Shown here piece by piece: positions 1-11,075 of a DNA stretch of 64,000 nucleotides. Positions within the stretch are counted from its first letter, which is position 1. Each line of letters begins with the position of its first letter. The notes under the pieces were generated by a model, which worked only from the letters and a program-made list of their open reading frames with translations, made no database searches and was not told the DNA's origin. The DNA is from Endothia cerciana (taxonomy: Eukaryota > Ascomycota > Sordariomycetes > Diaporthales > Cryphonectriaceae). Both the position numbers and the translations under genes were made by a program. The stretch is from assembly GCA_026119935.1 (NCBI GenBank), contig JALRMH010000037.1, positions 186,001 to 250,000 of the forward strand. Reading direction: 5' to 3'.

Positions 1-608
1 TTGATGACGCCTGCCGGCTGCGTGAACACGGCCGTCCCCTTTTTGAACGCCTGGATGTTCTCCCAAACCTGCTCGACCGTCTTGTCCGAGTATATGGAGC
101 TCACGTTGCTGGTCGTATCCTGCAGGGCCTCAGGCAGCCCCTTGACACCCGCAAAGTTGACCTCCAGACCGGGCGCCACCACCAGGTACTCGTACGAGAC
201 CTCGACACCGTCGGACGTCTTAAGCTCGTTGTTCTCCGGGTCGAACTTGGCAGCCTGCAAGGGATAGTGCGTGACATTCTTGGGTATGATGCTGGACAGC
301 GGCCGGCTCATGTCGCTCAGCGGCTTGAGGCCTGAGCCGACGAGGGTCCATCCGGGCTGGTAGTGATGGTCCTTGGCCGGGTCCAAGATGGCGATCTCAT
401 CTTTTTGGAACCCCTTGGACCGTAGCAGCTGGGCAGCGACTGTGACTCCTGCGGTGCCTCCTCCAACGATGACCACGCGGTGGTGAGGCTTTGGGGGTAT
501 GGCGTTAACGGTGGCGTACGATCTGAGGGCTGAGGCCGCCAGCGGCAGTTGCCTCTGAAAGGCCCTGGTAGAGGCGCGGGAGGCCACTGCTCCGGATGCA
601 GCTGCCAT
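1..608 (-). CDS. hmt2: Sulfide:quinone oxidoreductase, mitochondrial (5' part, cut by window edge)
   Basis: The minus-strand frame opens with ATG at 606-608 and runs off the window start, giving 202 codons. Residues 1-34 are rich in Ala/Arg/Ser and lack acidic residues, as in a mitochondrial presequence. They are followed by an FAD-binding dinucleotide fold (VVIVGGGTAGVTVAAQLL). Then comes HHYQPGWTLVGSGL, a signature of the eukaryotic type II SQR/HMT2 family, and near the cut end FTQPAGVIK, which precedes the conserved cysteine region (not in the window). By family knowledge the enzyme sits on the inner mitochondrial membrane, oxidises sulfide to persulfide and passes electrons to ubiquinone. 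No intron is needed in the visible part. The C-terminal half, with the catalytic cysteines and membrane anchor, is missing here. Confidence 0.9.
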   Translation of the reverse strand, partial: MAAASGAVASRASTRAFQRQLPLAASALRSYATVNAIPPKPHHRVVIVGGGTAGVTVAAQLLRSKGFQKDEIAILDPAKDHHYQPGWTLVGSGLKPLSDMSRPLSSIIPKNVTHYPLQAAKFDPENNELKTSDGVEVSYEYLVVAPGLEVNFAGVKGLPEALQDTTSNVSSIYSDKTVEQVWENIQAFKKGTAVFTQPAGVI

Positions 609-1582
609 CGTGAGATCCTGGGGAGTAAGGATGATAATATTGGCGGAGGGGTTGGTATGGAGGACCGTTTCGGAGCCTCGATATTCAAAGATTTGTAAGA
701 TTCAAAAACAACTAAGTTACCAAAGACCTCGTTTTGTAAGCCAACACTGGGGCGATGGCGTGATGGATCTGCAGTGGGCTGTCATGACTAAGGAAGGGCA
801 CTGGGAGGAAACCAACCAATGAGATCATGGTGGAAGACCCTAACCCGAGGGAAATCGACCGCCCCCCCCCCCCCCAAACTAGAGGGAGGGAAAGAAAAAG
901 AAGCAAAAATAAAAGATAAACCCCGAGATACGCAAACATCCACCCATTGTTTTTTATGCCAACATCTCTGATCTTCATATCTTGTCGAACTGAAGGAAGA
1001 ATTCTCCGAGATACAGGGATGGTGATAGGGATTACCAGGTGTGGAGACACAGTGAATCTTGTAGCCCCAAGCGGAAGATAGCACATCTAGAGAGCGTCAA
1101 CTTGTTAAAGTCTGGCCACAGATATTGAAGTATTATTGGGTCGCCTCTTCACTTGAGCTCTTGCTATCTACCATTTGTTTCGAATAAGTTGCATGACTAG
1201 ACTGGCTGGTAACCCAAGGTTGGTTGCCATGTTGTATAGAGATATGATAAGAGGAAGTATAGCTAGCTCAGCAGTAGAAGCAATTAGAACGAAAATCAAT
1301 GCATTACTGAGAGTGAAAGGTACTATGGTCTGTGCTCTGGCTGATCTGAAGATTACAGAGTTTTAGCAAAATCTAGATGATGGTAGTGTTGTGTGGTCGG
1401 TGATGTACATACTAGGAGGTCTGCTGGTTGGGTGTGCACACATGGGTCCTCAAGACCGGCTCATCATCACTTCTGCCACATTCATTTTCAAGCCCCTACC
1501 CAGACAATCAACTGTGTACCAATTGTGCTACTCCTGAGGCTTGAGACCTGCCTCATACACAAACAACCTCATCTCACACTAT
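609..1582. other. Intergenic region between SQR and PMI
   Basis: No credible gene is seen. It holds a run of 14 C at 862-875 followed by a purine-rich stretch (876-930). The part next to 609 is the 5' region of the SQR gene and the part next to 1582 is the 3' flank of the PMI gene. Confidence 0.6.
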
Positions 1583-2864
1583 TCATATAACGGCCTCGAA
1601 GATCTGCATGCCACTCCCTGTCTCCCATTTAACGTCCACGCCTGGTGCCACATAAAAGATATAACCCTCCTTCAGTTCGAATTCTTTACCATCCGCGGCC
1701 ATCTTCCCCGTGCCTTGCGTAACAATCATCACCCCGGGTCCATCCCCCGCCTTGATCTCATCACTCTCGCCCGCCCTCAGCCCGGCAAGGAGCATGTCGA
1801 ACTCGCTCATCGGCGGCTTGTACACGACCGTCTTGCCCGTCCTGCTCCTCTCGCTCTTCTGGCTCGGCAGGGTCACGTCCTCCCTGCTGTGCGCCCTGAA
1901 CGTCAGCGTGTCCGCGAACACGTCGACATTGTTCCTGTCGGCCGCCGGGCAGAAGCCCACGTTGAGCACGTTGTTCGACCGCGCCATGCACTCGACGATG
2001 TCGCCCGACAGGTACGCGTGGATCGCGTCCGAGGGGATGTAGATGGCGTCGAGGGGCTCGAACGTCATGAAGTTCATGCACGTCAGCGCCACGACGCTCC
2101 CCGCGTCCCCGGGCCCGTACTGGCCCTGCAGCCGGGGGAGGATGTCCGCGACGTACTCGGCGCCGGCCCTCCTCAGCTCCTCGCGCGGCGTGGCGAGCAG
2201 GGCCCCCTCGGTGGTCCTGACGGCGGCGTCGTCGGCCTTGAGGAGGTTCCTCGCCACCTCGCGCAGGGTCTCGTTGGTCCACCGCTCGGTGGGCGGGCTG
2301 GGGAGGTAGGGCGCGAGTGCGGAGAGGCCGAAGATGGGCTGGACCTCTGAGAGGGGCTTGAAGCCCGCGAAGGCCTCGAACTTGGAGAGGGCGACGGCGA
2401 TCTCGGGCTTGTGGTTTGGGTCGGTGAACTGCTCCGGGTCCCTTCTGTGCAGCCTGGTGGCCAGGTCCTTGTTCGGGTGCATTTGTAGCGGGAGGGCTTT
2501 CGCCATGGAGAGGATCTGATCATCTCGTCAGCGGGTGACTCTCGGCAGGGAGCCCGGGACTCCTGTTTACCTTCGGGAGGAAAGGCAGCTGCGCGCCGAA
2601 CCTCTCCACGACCTTCTTCCCGAGGAGCGTCTCCTGGTCCTTCTTCAGGACATCCGCAAGGGGCTCTCCAGTCTCCAGGACTCTAGCCGGGAAGTCTGGA
2701 TAGTCGCCAAACCACATCTCAGAGTACGATTGGTCATCCTCGATGTGGAAGTCTGTCCCGGGTGTCCTCGCACACAGCTGAGCAGCCAGGGACTGCTGCC
2801 CTTTCTTGCCCCATGGGTAGTTGTTACATGTGCCGCTAAGCTGGAACACGCGCTGCGGTGCCAT
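1583..2864 (-). CDS. PMI1: Mannose-6-phosphate isomerase, type I (PMI)
   Basis: Two exons, 2571-2864 and 1583-2515, are joined across a 55-bp intron (GTAAAC...ATCAG, branch CTGAC), giving 408 residues, a normal length for fungal PMI. The first exon ends LPFLPK and the second opens ILSMAKALPLQ, restoring the family block. Zinc ligands of type I PMIs are visible: Q109 and H111 in LQMHPNKDL, E136 in NHKPEIAVAL and H264 in SDAIHAYLSGD. The enzyme interconverts fructose-6-P and mannose-6-P and so feeds GDP-mannose for N-glycans, O-mannosylation, GPI anchors and the cell wall. ATG at 2864 was chosen because homologues begin at MAPQRVFQL-type sequence; in-frame codons further upstream look like 5' UTR. 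Confidence 0.93.
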
Positions 2865-3488
2865 TCTCGTAAGATGGTAGTAGAGAGCAGGCTGAGAGGG
2901 GACCTCCACGAGGGACAAAGTAGGGTGGGAAGTGGGGAGGGGGGATTCAGCACGAAGGTGGTTCGCTCTCTGTTATTGTTCACGGTTCGCTGGACGGCGA
3001 TTCGGCCTTCCTATTTAATGTACAACGCTGAACGCCCATAAACCTGAAAAGATCAGCAACTATGTCATGGTTCCTGCGGCAATACTCGCGCGATATCAGA
3101 GTGTCGTCATAATGGGCGGAAGTCAAGTGCAGTGTATGACCTCATGCAGCGCCGGACCGAGCGGCCGAGAGTGGGTCGGCGAATCCCGAGTCCTCATGGC
3201 GCTGGCGCCGGAGAAAGCCCCGGCCTCACCGTCACCCACGACCGATCCCGTGGGGGTCTTCCTGCTCACCCGTTTTTCAGAACGGAACGGTCCAGCCCGC
3301 GGCCCATCGTGGTGCTGAACACTCAAGCCAGGCGAGGCGCCTGGCGGAGGCGAGGGGCGTGCGGTTCGAGACCGGCCATCATTCGGGGCGCTGGCCCGCT
3401 CTGGTGGGAGTCTGCGCTCAACCGGCCAGACACCGCGGAACACAGAGACCTCCGTGCCCCTGCGAGGGCTCCTGAATGAATGATCCGG
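2865..3488. other. Intergenic region, nothing recognised
   Basis: This is the promoter side of the PMI gene (2865-3050) and the 3' flank of the rhodopsin-domain gene. A GC-rich stretch (3150-3480) is open in several frames but has no recognisable protein. A sequence resembling a tRNA T-loop near 3361 does not form a proper stem. Confidence 0.5.
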
Positions 3489-4886
3489 TCACTCGCGTGC
3501 GTCGCGGTCCCAGCCATTCACCCGCCGCTTGGTCCACTCTTCGGTCCCTGAAACGTTCATGTGCTCGCTCGACACCGTCACGTGCGTCTCTTTCAGGATG
3601 TGAGTCTGGCTCTCGCCGTCGCTGTCCGCATCCTTCGAGATTCTTATTTTGTTGTTGTTGTTGCTGCTGCTTGACACAAAGGTATCCATCTTCATGCCGC
3701 CTGAAAGATCGTCATTCGTGTTCCTCCGGCTCCCCGCCCATCCGTGCGAGGGCGTGTCGTGCTCAGAGGCCCCCTTGCTGTCGTCGTGAGTGCCCCCGAA
3801 CATGGGCAGGCTGAGCAGGGGCCGGAGGGCAGGCATGGAACCGGCGACGATGCCGATGCCCTCTTCCACGATTGACCACAACCCGATCGGGCCGGCGCTG
3901 TACATGAACTCGGCTTGGTTGTCGTACAAGGTCAGGTAACGTAGTCGAATGATGGTGGCACAGCTCGCGCTGGAGAAAGGAAAGTCGTCAGCACGCAAGA
4001 GCGGAAGAGGGGGGGGGGGGATCTGATTGTGGCCAGGGTTGCCTATGAAGGAGATGTATGGGCGCTACGCACAAGGCCGCGAACCCAAGGATGATGGCCA
4101 CGGAAATCTTGAGGCGACGTTTCATCTGGATAGGCCAGATCAGGATCGCGGGGAGGATAGCCAAGGTGAAGTCCGTCAAGATGGAAACAGCCGAGAAGAG
4201 GAAGCTGACGCTGCTGTTCAGCTTGGAGTCGCAGGTCCCGTAGGTTGTCTCGCCCCATAGGGTTGTTATTGGGTGGCAGATGTTGGAGATACCAGCGAAG
4301 AATATGATGGCCGCAACAACCTGCAGCATGACGAGGCCCCAGAGGGTCCACGCGAATCTACGGCGCCCGTCAGCTACGCGGATCAGACAGACACAGATGC
4401 TGCCCTTGATTGGGACGGTGCAGGCGGCATAAAAGTATTCGGCGATGAAAAAGGTCTGGGACATGATCAGCCTGTGGTTGTTTAGAAATTCATGCAGGAT
4501 GTCCTCGTGTACTCACTTTTGTCCCATGCATGATGTCCGCCGGCGTGAGATATTTTGACAACTGCCCGGCGCCATAATAGCAGCATACGATGACTAGAGA
4601 GCATGTAACCGTGTAAAGAATCTGTGATGGTCGTCATCTCGGGTGAGAACGTTGTCATTCCTATTCTAGGGCAGCCGGAGGGGGAGGGGGGAGGAACGTT
4701 CAACAGAGGCTATATGGCGGGTGCGCTTACAAGGCCGATGACCATCATCAAGTCGTCCAAGCCCTTTGCCTCAGGTCTCAGCCATCTTCGTACCGACAGA
4801 CGTGCGATGACTGTCACCCACGTCAGGACGAGGAAGAGGATCGTGACCCGGAGGAGAGGCACTCCAACACCAGTTGGCTCAACCAT
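3489..4886 (-). CDS. Rhodopsin-domain (PTH11/SAT4-like) seven-helix membrane protein
   Basis: Four exons (4731-4886, 4517-4621, 4073-4455, 3489-3969) code for 374 residues. The introns are 109, 61 and 103 bp, all GT-AG. The splice joins recover the fungal rhodopsin-domain pattern: an N-terminal helix, then ARLSVRRWLRPEAKGLDDLM, YYGAGQLSKY, TFFIAEYFY...PIKGSICVCLIRV, and the helix pair around VMLQVVAAIIFFAGI and DFTLAILPAILIWPIQMKRR. The ASCATIIRL and GLWSIVEEGIGIVAGSMPALRPLL blocks close the core. The last ~100 residues form a polar cytosolic tail with an SSSSNNNNK tract (CAA/AAC-type trinucleotide run near 3650-3680). The family is thought to contain receptors and other membrane proteins; the ligand cannot be told. 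The last join (GTGCGT...TTTCTCCAG) is the least certain. Confidence 0.85.
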
Positions 4887-6126
4887 GGCGAATCAAACTA
4901 CCGAGCGGCACGGCTCGTCGGGGAATTTTCTGAACGTGAAGACTACGAGGCCAAAAAAGGCCATTGCAGCCTGACACGGCAGAGGATTCCACATATAAAC
5001 CACAGCCTTCCCTAGCTTCCCACAGGCTTGGTTCTACCCAGGGGCTAGAAGCACCGGCACGGGTTAGGGCCCCGGCGATCCCCATACTGAGAGATCCTAG
5101 CATAGGGCGAGGTACCAGGACTTAAGTTCTGGAAATTTGGCTCTAGGGTTGACCCGTTCCCCATAAATTGGGATCCCAGCCCAGGTGCCGTGGGTGCGTA
5201 CGGCAGGGTCGAGGACTCATATCCAGCCTTGAAGCAGACATGATCTCATGATGGAGGATTCTCAGCCTCCAAATAACAATGTCAAGAAATCGATACCGGC
5301 CCTAGAGAAGACACGCCGACCTTGACGAGCTGCATACCATTTCAGTATACCTCAAGCCGAGGCATGTTCACCACCGCCTTGCCATGTTCACACGTCTTCG
5401 ACCAGTCAGAGAAAGGCATCCGGCTAATTTGCCTCACCCCAAAGTGGACACCCTTCCTGCCTCCCAAGTTGTCTCCACCTCAGAAAGCGTCCGTTGGGTG
5501 ATTTGCACACCCGTCTCAATGGTGGATTCCTGATCCTAGTAAGGCAAACGGGCACCATTATTACGGTAGGGCATTGGCTGATCGAGCCATTTTCGAGGCC
5601 ATCGACCCACTTAGAGTCATGCGGCAGATGTTATGGAAATGGAGATTGATACTCCCATGTCCACCATGTATTTTCTTGTATAAACGGGTTATCCGGGCTT
5701 GCCTAAGCATCCGCCTGGGGCCACCATAGTAGCCGCCATGCCAGTGTGTCGTAGATACGTAAATCCACACATACATGTGAAGGGTGAAGAGATGGGCGCC
5801 TTAGGCCATGAATCGGCTTAAGGCTACTTTAGCAGCATTATGCCACTTGGAACATTTTAGGGGTCAAGGAGTTGTGGCTTCTGTTGTAGACAAATTATAG
5901 CATGATGGTATCGTTATCGATTCAAATGGGACAAGGATCGGGAGTAGCTGACAGGGGTCGCCTGATAATACTCCATTCTCAATGTCATGTTCCATGCCGT
6001 CCACGGGACGCCCCGTCTACCACGAGACTGCGATATTAAGGGGGAACCTGCAGCGCACGTTCGATTCCTGTAGCTGTAGGTTTTGCACGTACGAGTTTCG
6101 AGACCATCCCAGTTATAGTGCTCGAA
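4887..6126. other. Intergenic region, nothing recognised
   Basis: About 1.2 kb lies between two divergently transcribed genes (rhodopsin-domain protein on minus, SDR on plus), so both 5' regions fall here. No open frame with family features, no tRNA-like fold and no repeat was noticed. Confidence 0.5.
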
Positions 6127-7203
6127 ATGGCTGAACTCTATATCAAAGAAGAAGATCTGAACGGTCTGAAGGGCAAGGTCGTCATTGTCACGGGTATGAG
6201 CCCCCCTCCCCTCCCCCTCCCCCTCCCCCTCCTGTTGAATCATTTACAAGAAAGGAAATCGATCTGATGAATGTGACCTATCACTGTTTCGTATAGGAGG
6301 CTCGTCCGGGATTGGTCTCGCGACCGTTGAACTGTTGGTCTCGCTCGGAGCATCTGTCGTCAACGGCGACGTGGGGCCACCGACTGAGTCGCCCGCTGGC
6401 TCCTTTACCTTCGTCAAGACCGATGTCGCCAACTGGTCCCAGCTCAATGCCCTGTTCAAGAAGACAAAGGAGACGTATGGCAAGATTGACCACGTCTTTG
6501 CCAACGCCGGCCTTGGCCCTCGGGCCGACTACCTCGCTACCGAGGTCGACGAGAATGGAGACCTCAAGGAGCCCTCGTACGACCTCATCGACGTCAGCAT
6601 GAAGGGCGTCATGAACACCGGCACCCTTGCCATCTACTACATGCGCCAGCAGACCGAGGGCGGCAGCATTGTTATTAACGCTTCGACCATGGGTATCCAG
6701 CGGTGTCGCGCTGTGGACTACGGTGAGTCTTGCCCCCTTCCCCCCCCCGGCCCCCCCGTGGAAAGTTTCTGAAGGATTTTATTCCCCTAATAATGCCGAT
6801 GTATCCTTGTACTGACGTGCACGGTTCAGCAACGGCTAAGCACGCGGTGCTGGGCTTCGCACGTGGCCTCCACCCGCTTATCGGCGCGGCCAACCTGCCC
6901 ATCCGCGTCAACGCGATCTGCCCGACGTGGACGGAGAGCAGCGTCCTGCCCGGACTGAAGGAGATCATGGCCAAGATCGGGGTCCAGATCCAGCCTGCCT
7001 CTGCCGTCGCTCGTGCTGCGGCCCTGCTGATGGCCGACGGTGCGCGGAACGGCCAGGCTATCCAGGTGCAGACTGGAAAGTACAAGGAGATCGACGAGGC
7101 CATTCTGCTGCCCGCGGCGGAGACCATCAGGGGCCCGCACTATCCGGCCGAGGATGATGTCCTGCGGCGTGCCTTGGAGGTCATGATGGGCGGACAGGCT
7201 TGA
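6127..7203 (+). CDS. Short-chain dehydrogenase/reductase (classical SDR)
   Basis: Three exons (6127-6193, 6297-6722, 6830-7203) code for 288 residues. The introns are 103 and 107 bp. The first is interrupted by a CCCTCC-rich tract (about 6200-6232) and the second has a C-rich tract just after the donor. The join of exons 1 and 2 completes the cofactor motif TGGSSGIG (TGxxxGxG). An Asp after beta-2 (VVNGDV) suggests NAD preference. Other SDR marks are FANAGLG, the catalytic Ser region (INASTMG) and, across the second join, the YxxxK pair in DYATAKHAVLG. The fold resembles fungal SDRs annotated as 15-hydroxyprostaglandin-dehydrogenase-like; the substrate cannot be told from sequence. ATG at 6127 is the first in frame and lies 20 residues before the glycine motif. 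Confidence 0.9.
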
Positions 7204-9484
7204 TTATGCGGCGAGAGTCTGCAAGGGAGTGCTGGTTGGGAGGCATATTTGTTTCCTTAAGCGAGAATTCAAGGCCAAACGTGTAAAGGAAATGCATTCA
7301 CCCACGGGTTCCCCCTGACGGTGCGGAGTGCGAGGAACTCTGCTCCAATGTTTGACTCGTAAACTCATGATTCTATCGCGAATCTGTGGGGCTGAGAATG
7401 CCTATCCCCTCCGTATACTTCTGCAATGCTCTTCTCGACAGTTTGAAATTTGTAGGCAGGAGAACCCCCATCGTCAGCTGGAACGCCTACTAGATATCCT
7501 GATCAACTGCTCTTGATGGGTCTCAAACCGGGGCAGAGGGTGCGAGACCTAAACCTTATCCTCTTCGCCCAGAATGCCAGGGCAAAAAAGATAGCCGTGC
7601 TCCTCTCCCGTCCGCGCGGAAGCGAACGTCCCAGTTTTGATTCCCTTTCCAAGGCCCCAGCGCTTAGCTCCGCCCTTCACGACTACGACCACTCAACTGC
7701 CTGAACTTTTGGTCGACGCCTACGTCTTATGCTCCTATTCACCCTACCCATGAGGTCCCATCTTGCTGGTCCTCGCCGATTTTGTCGCAACGAGTCTTAG
7801 GCAAGCGAGATTGTCCCTTGCCAGCGTTCCAAACATCAGAGTTCGGTGACAAGATTTTCGTCGCAGTGCAGCTCCGCCCTCAACGTGGTGCTCGCCAAGG
7901 GTTGCCGCTCATCATGACACCACAAAAAGCGGGCTCAGACACCACAAACGGGGCTTACTCTGGATATCAGGCTTCGGGTGAATGGGAGTGCAAATCGCTG
8001 CGGGTCTGGCGGTCAACACTGGGAGTATCGGAGTCTGCACTCTATAGGGAGAGAGGACTCGGCAAGCCAGGCTCCACATGAAAGGCCACTCCACGGAAGC
8101 GTGATAGTCTCCACAATATTTGTAGTGAATAATCAAACCGTTGTAAACGTTCGAGCCTGCCATGGCACGTGCTTATCTGAAAATGGGGCCGTGCACGAAT
8201 TCTGTTGCATTCCACTCCCTATTCTTGCTGTCCTGTGTTCTGCTTTCCTATTGCCATCCAGGCTCTCCCTTCTTCGCTTTTTGTTTAATACCTGTATTCA
8301 ATAATGTTTAGGGTTCCGTCCCCAGCGTTGATCTCCGAATGCATGGCAGCAGCTCTGCAAATAACTTCAAATAATAGATCCTTTGCACTTCTGCTGCTTT
8401 CACAGATGCGACTAGAGGTTCGTGTACTGTAAATAGCCTAATAGGCGTGCGGCCAGTGGATTAATTTACCGTAGTGGTATCTGCTGCTGTGGTCCAAGTC
8501 AGTGGAACTGATCCTCGTCGTCTAATCGCGACTAGGTACTAGTTAGTCATTCCTTGATCACACAGCAGTTATGTTTTCTAGATTTTCTAACACGTTCATC
8601 CCTTCGCAGCGGCAAAATCATTTGGCCATTGCAATGATAATACGTCTGACGGCTGCTCAAGTGCCAGAGCAAGTCCTCTAGTACTATTGCCGGAGTTCCA
8701 ATATTATGTGAACAATCAAAGACAGGGCCAGCATTTTGTATTTGTGGGATTGTTTTGCTATTGCCATGCACTGGACCAAGGCTCAGCAGCTGAGTGGACT
8801 TAGGACAGGAGAGCGAAATGGGGCAGTACTGGGAATGTACTGCATATAGACTGGTACAGTAGTCCTATATACTCCAGCAACCCAGTCTTCCATCAAGAGA
8901 CTAGGCCTACATATATCAAGAAGCCCTGCAGGTGGGCAGGATGAAATACAGAGAGAACTGATAGCTGCGCAACTGCTAGACAGCTCTCGTACTTCGTCAG
9001 TAACCAAGCCGTGGCTTTCAACTGGATACAATCATGGCGTTACCATAATTCTCATCCTCAGACCACCTTGCCCATTCTGGTATCTCATTGTGAAATACAA
9101 CAAGGCTACCAAGGTAAAAGCACAGACATTGAACTAATAAGTTAAAGTGGCCTTCAGCCTTGGCCACATATTAGTCCACCCAGCCTTGCTATGAGAAAGA
9201 AAAGCTACAAGAAGGCCAGAAAGCGTTTTATGGGGATTAGGTAATCCAATTCCATGAACAATCACCTGCTGAAGGTAGAAAGTAGCATCGCGGGGTTGCT
9301 TCTCCAAGGCCCAAAGTACCCCGCGTTGTCCATCAACCACACCACCTCAACCTTTCAACGTCAACACCACTTTCCTCTCGACAACGACGTGGGCAACAAC
9401 AATAACACCACCAGCACCAAGGCTCGATGTCTTGATAATCTCCATCTCTCAGGTCACGAGCAGTCTCATGCTCTCACCGTCAAC
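7204..9484. other. Intergenic region, 2.3 kb, no gene recognised
   Basis: The first half has mixed composition. From about 8290 to 9240 the sequence is visibly richer in A/T and all frames are broken by stops. No transposase, reverse transcriptase or other protein fragment was recognised, and no direct repeats beyond simple runs were noticed. It may be an old, mutated insertion, but nothing identifies one. Confidence 0.4.
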
Positions 9485-10246
9485 ATGCCTCGACCACCCA
9501 CCACCCTCCTCCGCTCGCGCGGAGTGCTACGCTCCCGCCCGCCCCCACGCCTTTTCCACACCACGCCGCCCTCCCGCAACATTCTCTTCAACCTGGGCGG
9601 CCTGGCCGGCTCCCGCGAGTCCCAGTATCTGTCCAGGGAGCGCGGTGTCCCCCGAACCGAGTACTCGTCCAACATCCACCTCATCCGCTCCAGCGAGGTC
9701 GACCCTTTTGCCCCCGCGCCAGGCGCATCCAGGGACGCAGCATGCGAGGCCCAGGACGCCGACCTCGAGAAGGCCTACGATGCTGCCGCGGCCCGCGAGG
9801 CTGCCGAGGCCGCCGCGGACTTTCAGGACTCTCTGGACCTCGCAGACCCGTACAGACAAGCAAAGGCGATCAAGGCGATGGCCGTCCAGCTGGAGGCTGC
9901 AAAGGAGGAGATAGCCTTGCTCAAGCAGATTGTCGTAGACATGGAGCAGGATAACAATTTGACTTTCAACTTTGCTATGTTCTGGCCGGGAGGGATCATG
10001 TTGTTCTTTTCCCTGATGTACATCCACGACGACTTGAAGCGAGGCCGCCAAGCCAGTGAGGACGCCAACGCTCGGAAACCCACGGCGATGGTCGGAGATG
10101 AGCTACAGGGCCAACAGGGAGCGCCAAAGGAGGAGAATGCCCAGCGCGTCTCTGAGGGCATGGTTTCGAAGGACGAGGTCCACGAGCGAGGCCGAGGCGG
10201 CCTCCTTGGTTGGCTCATGTGGGCGCCTGGACCCGCCGCAAAGTGA
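9485..10246 (+). CDS. Mitochondrial membrane protein of unknown function
   Basis: A single uninterrupted frame of 253 residues. The start at 9485 was chosen because it begins an Arg/Pro/Ser-rich stretch without acidic residues (MPRPPTTLLRSRGVLRSRPP...LFHTTPPSRN), typical of a mitochondrial targeting peptide; upstream in-frame residues look like translated 5' UTR. Then come a conserved-looking segment (GSRESQYLSRERG), an Ala/Glu-rich region likely to form a helix or coiled coil (about 85-155), a hydrophobic segment (FAMFWPGGIMLFFSLMYIH, about 160-180) and a polar tail ending GLLGWLMWAPG. The layout suggests an inner-membrane protein with a coiled coil facing one compartment. I do not recognise the family. 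Confidence 0.75.
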   Translation: MPRPPTTLLRSRGVLRSRPPPRLFHTTPPSRNILFNLGGLAGSRESQYLSRERGVPRTEYSSNIHLIRSSEVDPFAPAPGASRDAACEAQDADLEKAYDAAAAREAAEAAADFQDSLDLADPYRQAKAIKAMAVQLEAAKEEIALLKQIVVDMEQDNNLTFNFAMFWPGGIMLFFSLMYIHDDLKRGRQASEDANARKPTAMVGDELQGQQGAPKEENAQRVSEGMVSKDEVHERGRGGLLGWLMWAPGPAAK

Positions 10247-11075
10247 GCGGCACGGTACATTTCGCCTGGAATGAAGGAATTATTCATGACGGCAAGACAC
10301 GTTATTTCATGGATTAAGGCCCGCGGAAATGAGGCTTTTGGAATCTGGGTTTTAGGTGGAACCTGATCCAGTCAGTCTCAGACTCTCCATAGTCTTGGTT
10401 GACAAAAACAATAGCGGGTTGGAGGCGGGCATCAGGAGTACGTCCTCGAGGCTGCAGTTGTTCAGTTTTTAGTGACTGGAAACAGAGACGATTGGGCTCA
10501 TGTGGACAGCCGTGTTGTGATCCCTCGAACAGTTCCATGGATGGAATAATGGGTTCGCAGTGAAGCCAAGAGTTCATGATAGACAGGGATTGGAGACGCG
10601 ACACGCTGCTGGCATATACATAGTAATAATATGCTGGCGTCAGGCAAGCTCGCGCGCAGAATATGACTCCATGAATAGACCCCTTCCAATCACACATCAT
10701 CATGCTTCCTTTCCCGTGCAAGTGAGACCAGATTCGCCGATGGCTCCCCACGGACCCAGATCATGGCTCCCCAGAGAAACCTCTGCGCAGGGTTTAGAAA
10801 TGGACTCTCTTACATTCAATACTCTGCCTACTATAGTACCCGAAAGCATGGCAGCCGTGCCGATTAACTAACGATGCTACATCAAAATTTCGCACGGGCT
10901 CAGTTCTGACCAACCTGAAACCGACCGGAACAAGCCTTGGCGGGGTTCCTCAACGGTGACAGCACCCACTCACTACCTTCTCCGATCTTCTCTCCTTGGC
11001 CGCCCATCTCGACGCCAGGTATCTCTGGCCATAAATTAGCCTCCCAGAGCCTGCAGGCCTGCACAATCGTCGATT
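10247..11075. other. Intergenic region upstream of the copper ATPase
   Basis: It contains the 3' flank of the mitochondrial protein gene and the promoter of the copper ATPase. A 145-codon frame on the minus strand (10314-10751) has no family features and is probably chance. Confidence 0.5.

Noticed and set aside
1541..2350. Long open frame on the plus strand (269 codons)
   Set aside because: It is the complement of the well-supported PMI second exon and is Arg/Gly/Val-rich, as expected for an antisense shadow of G/C-rich coding sequence.
3290..3370. Possible tRNA (GGTTCGAGACC-like T-loop)
   Set aside because: The stems around it do not pair and no anticodon arm can be drawn; likewise for T-loop-like sequences near 6060, 33790 and 50660.
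7204..9484. Suspected transposon remnant
   Set aside because: A/T-richness and many stops only; no terminal repeats, target-site duplication or protein similarity could be shown.
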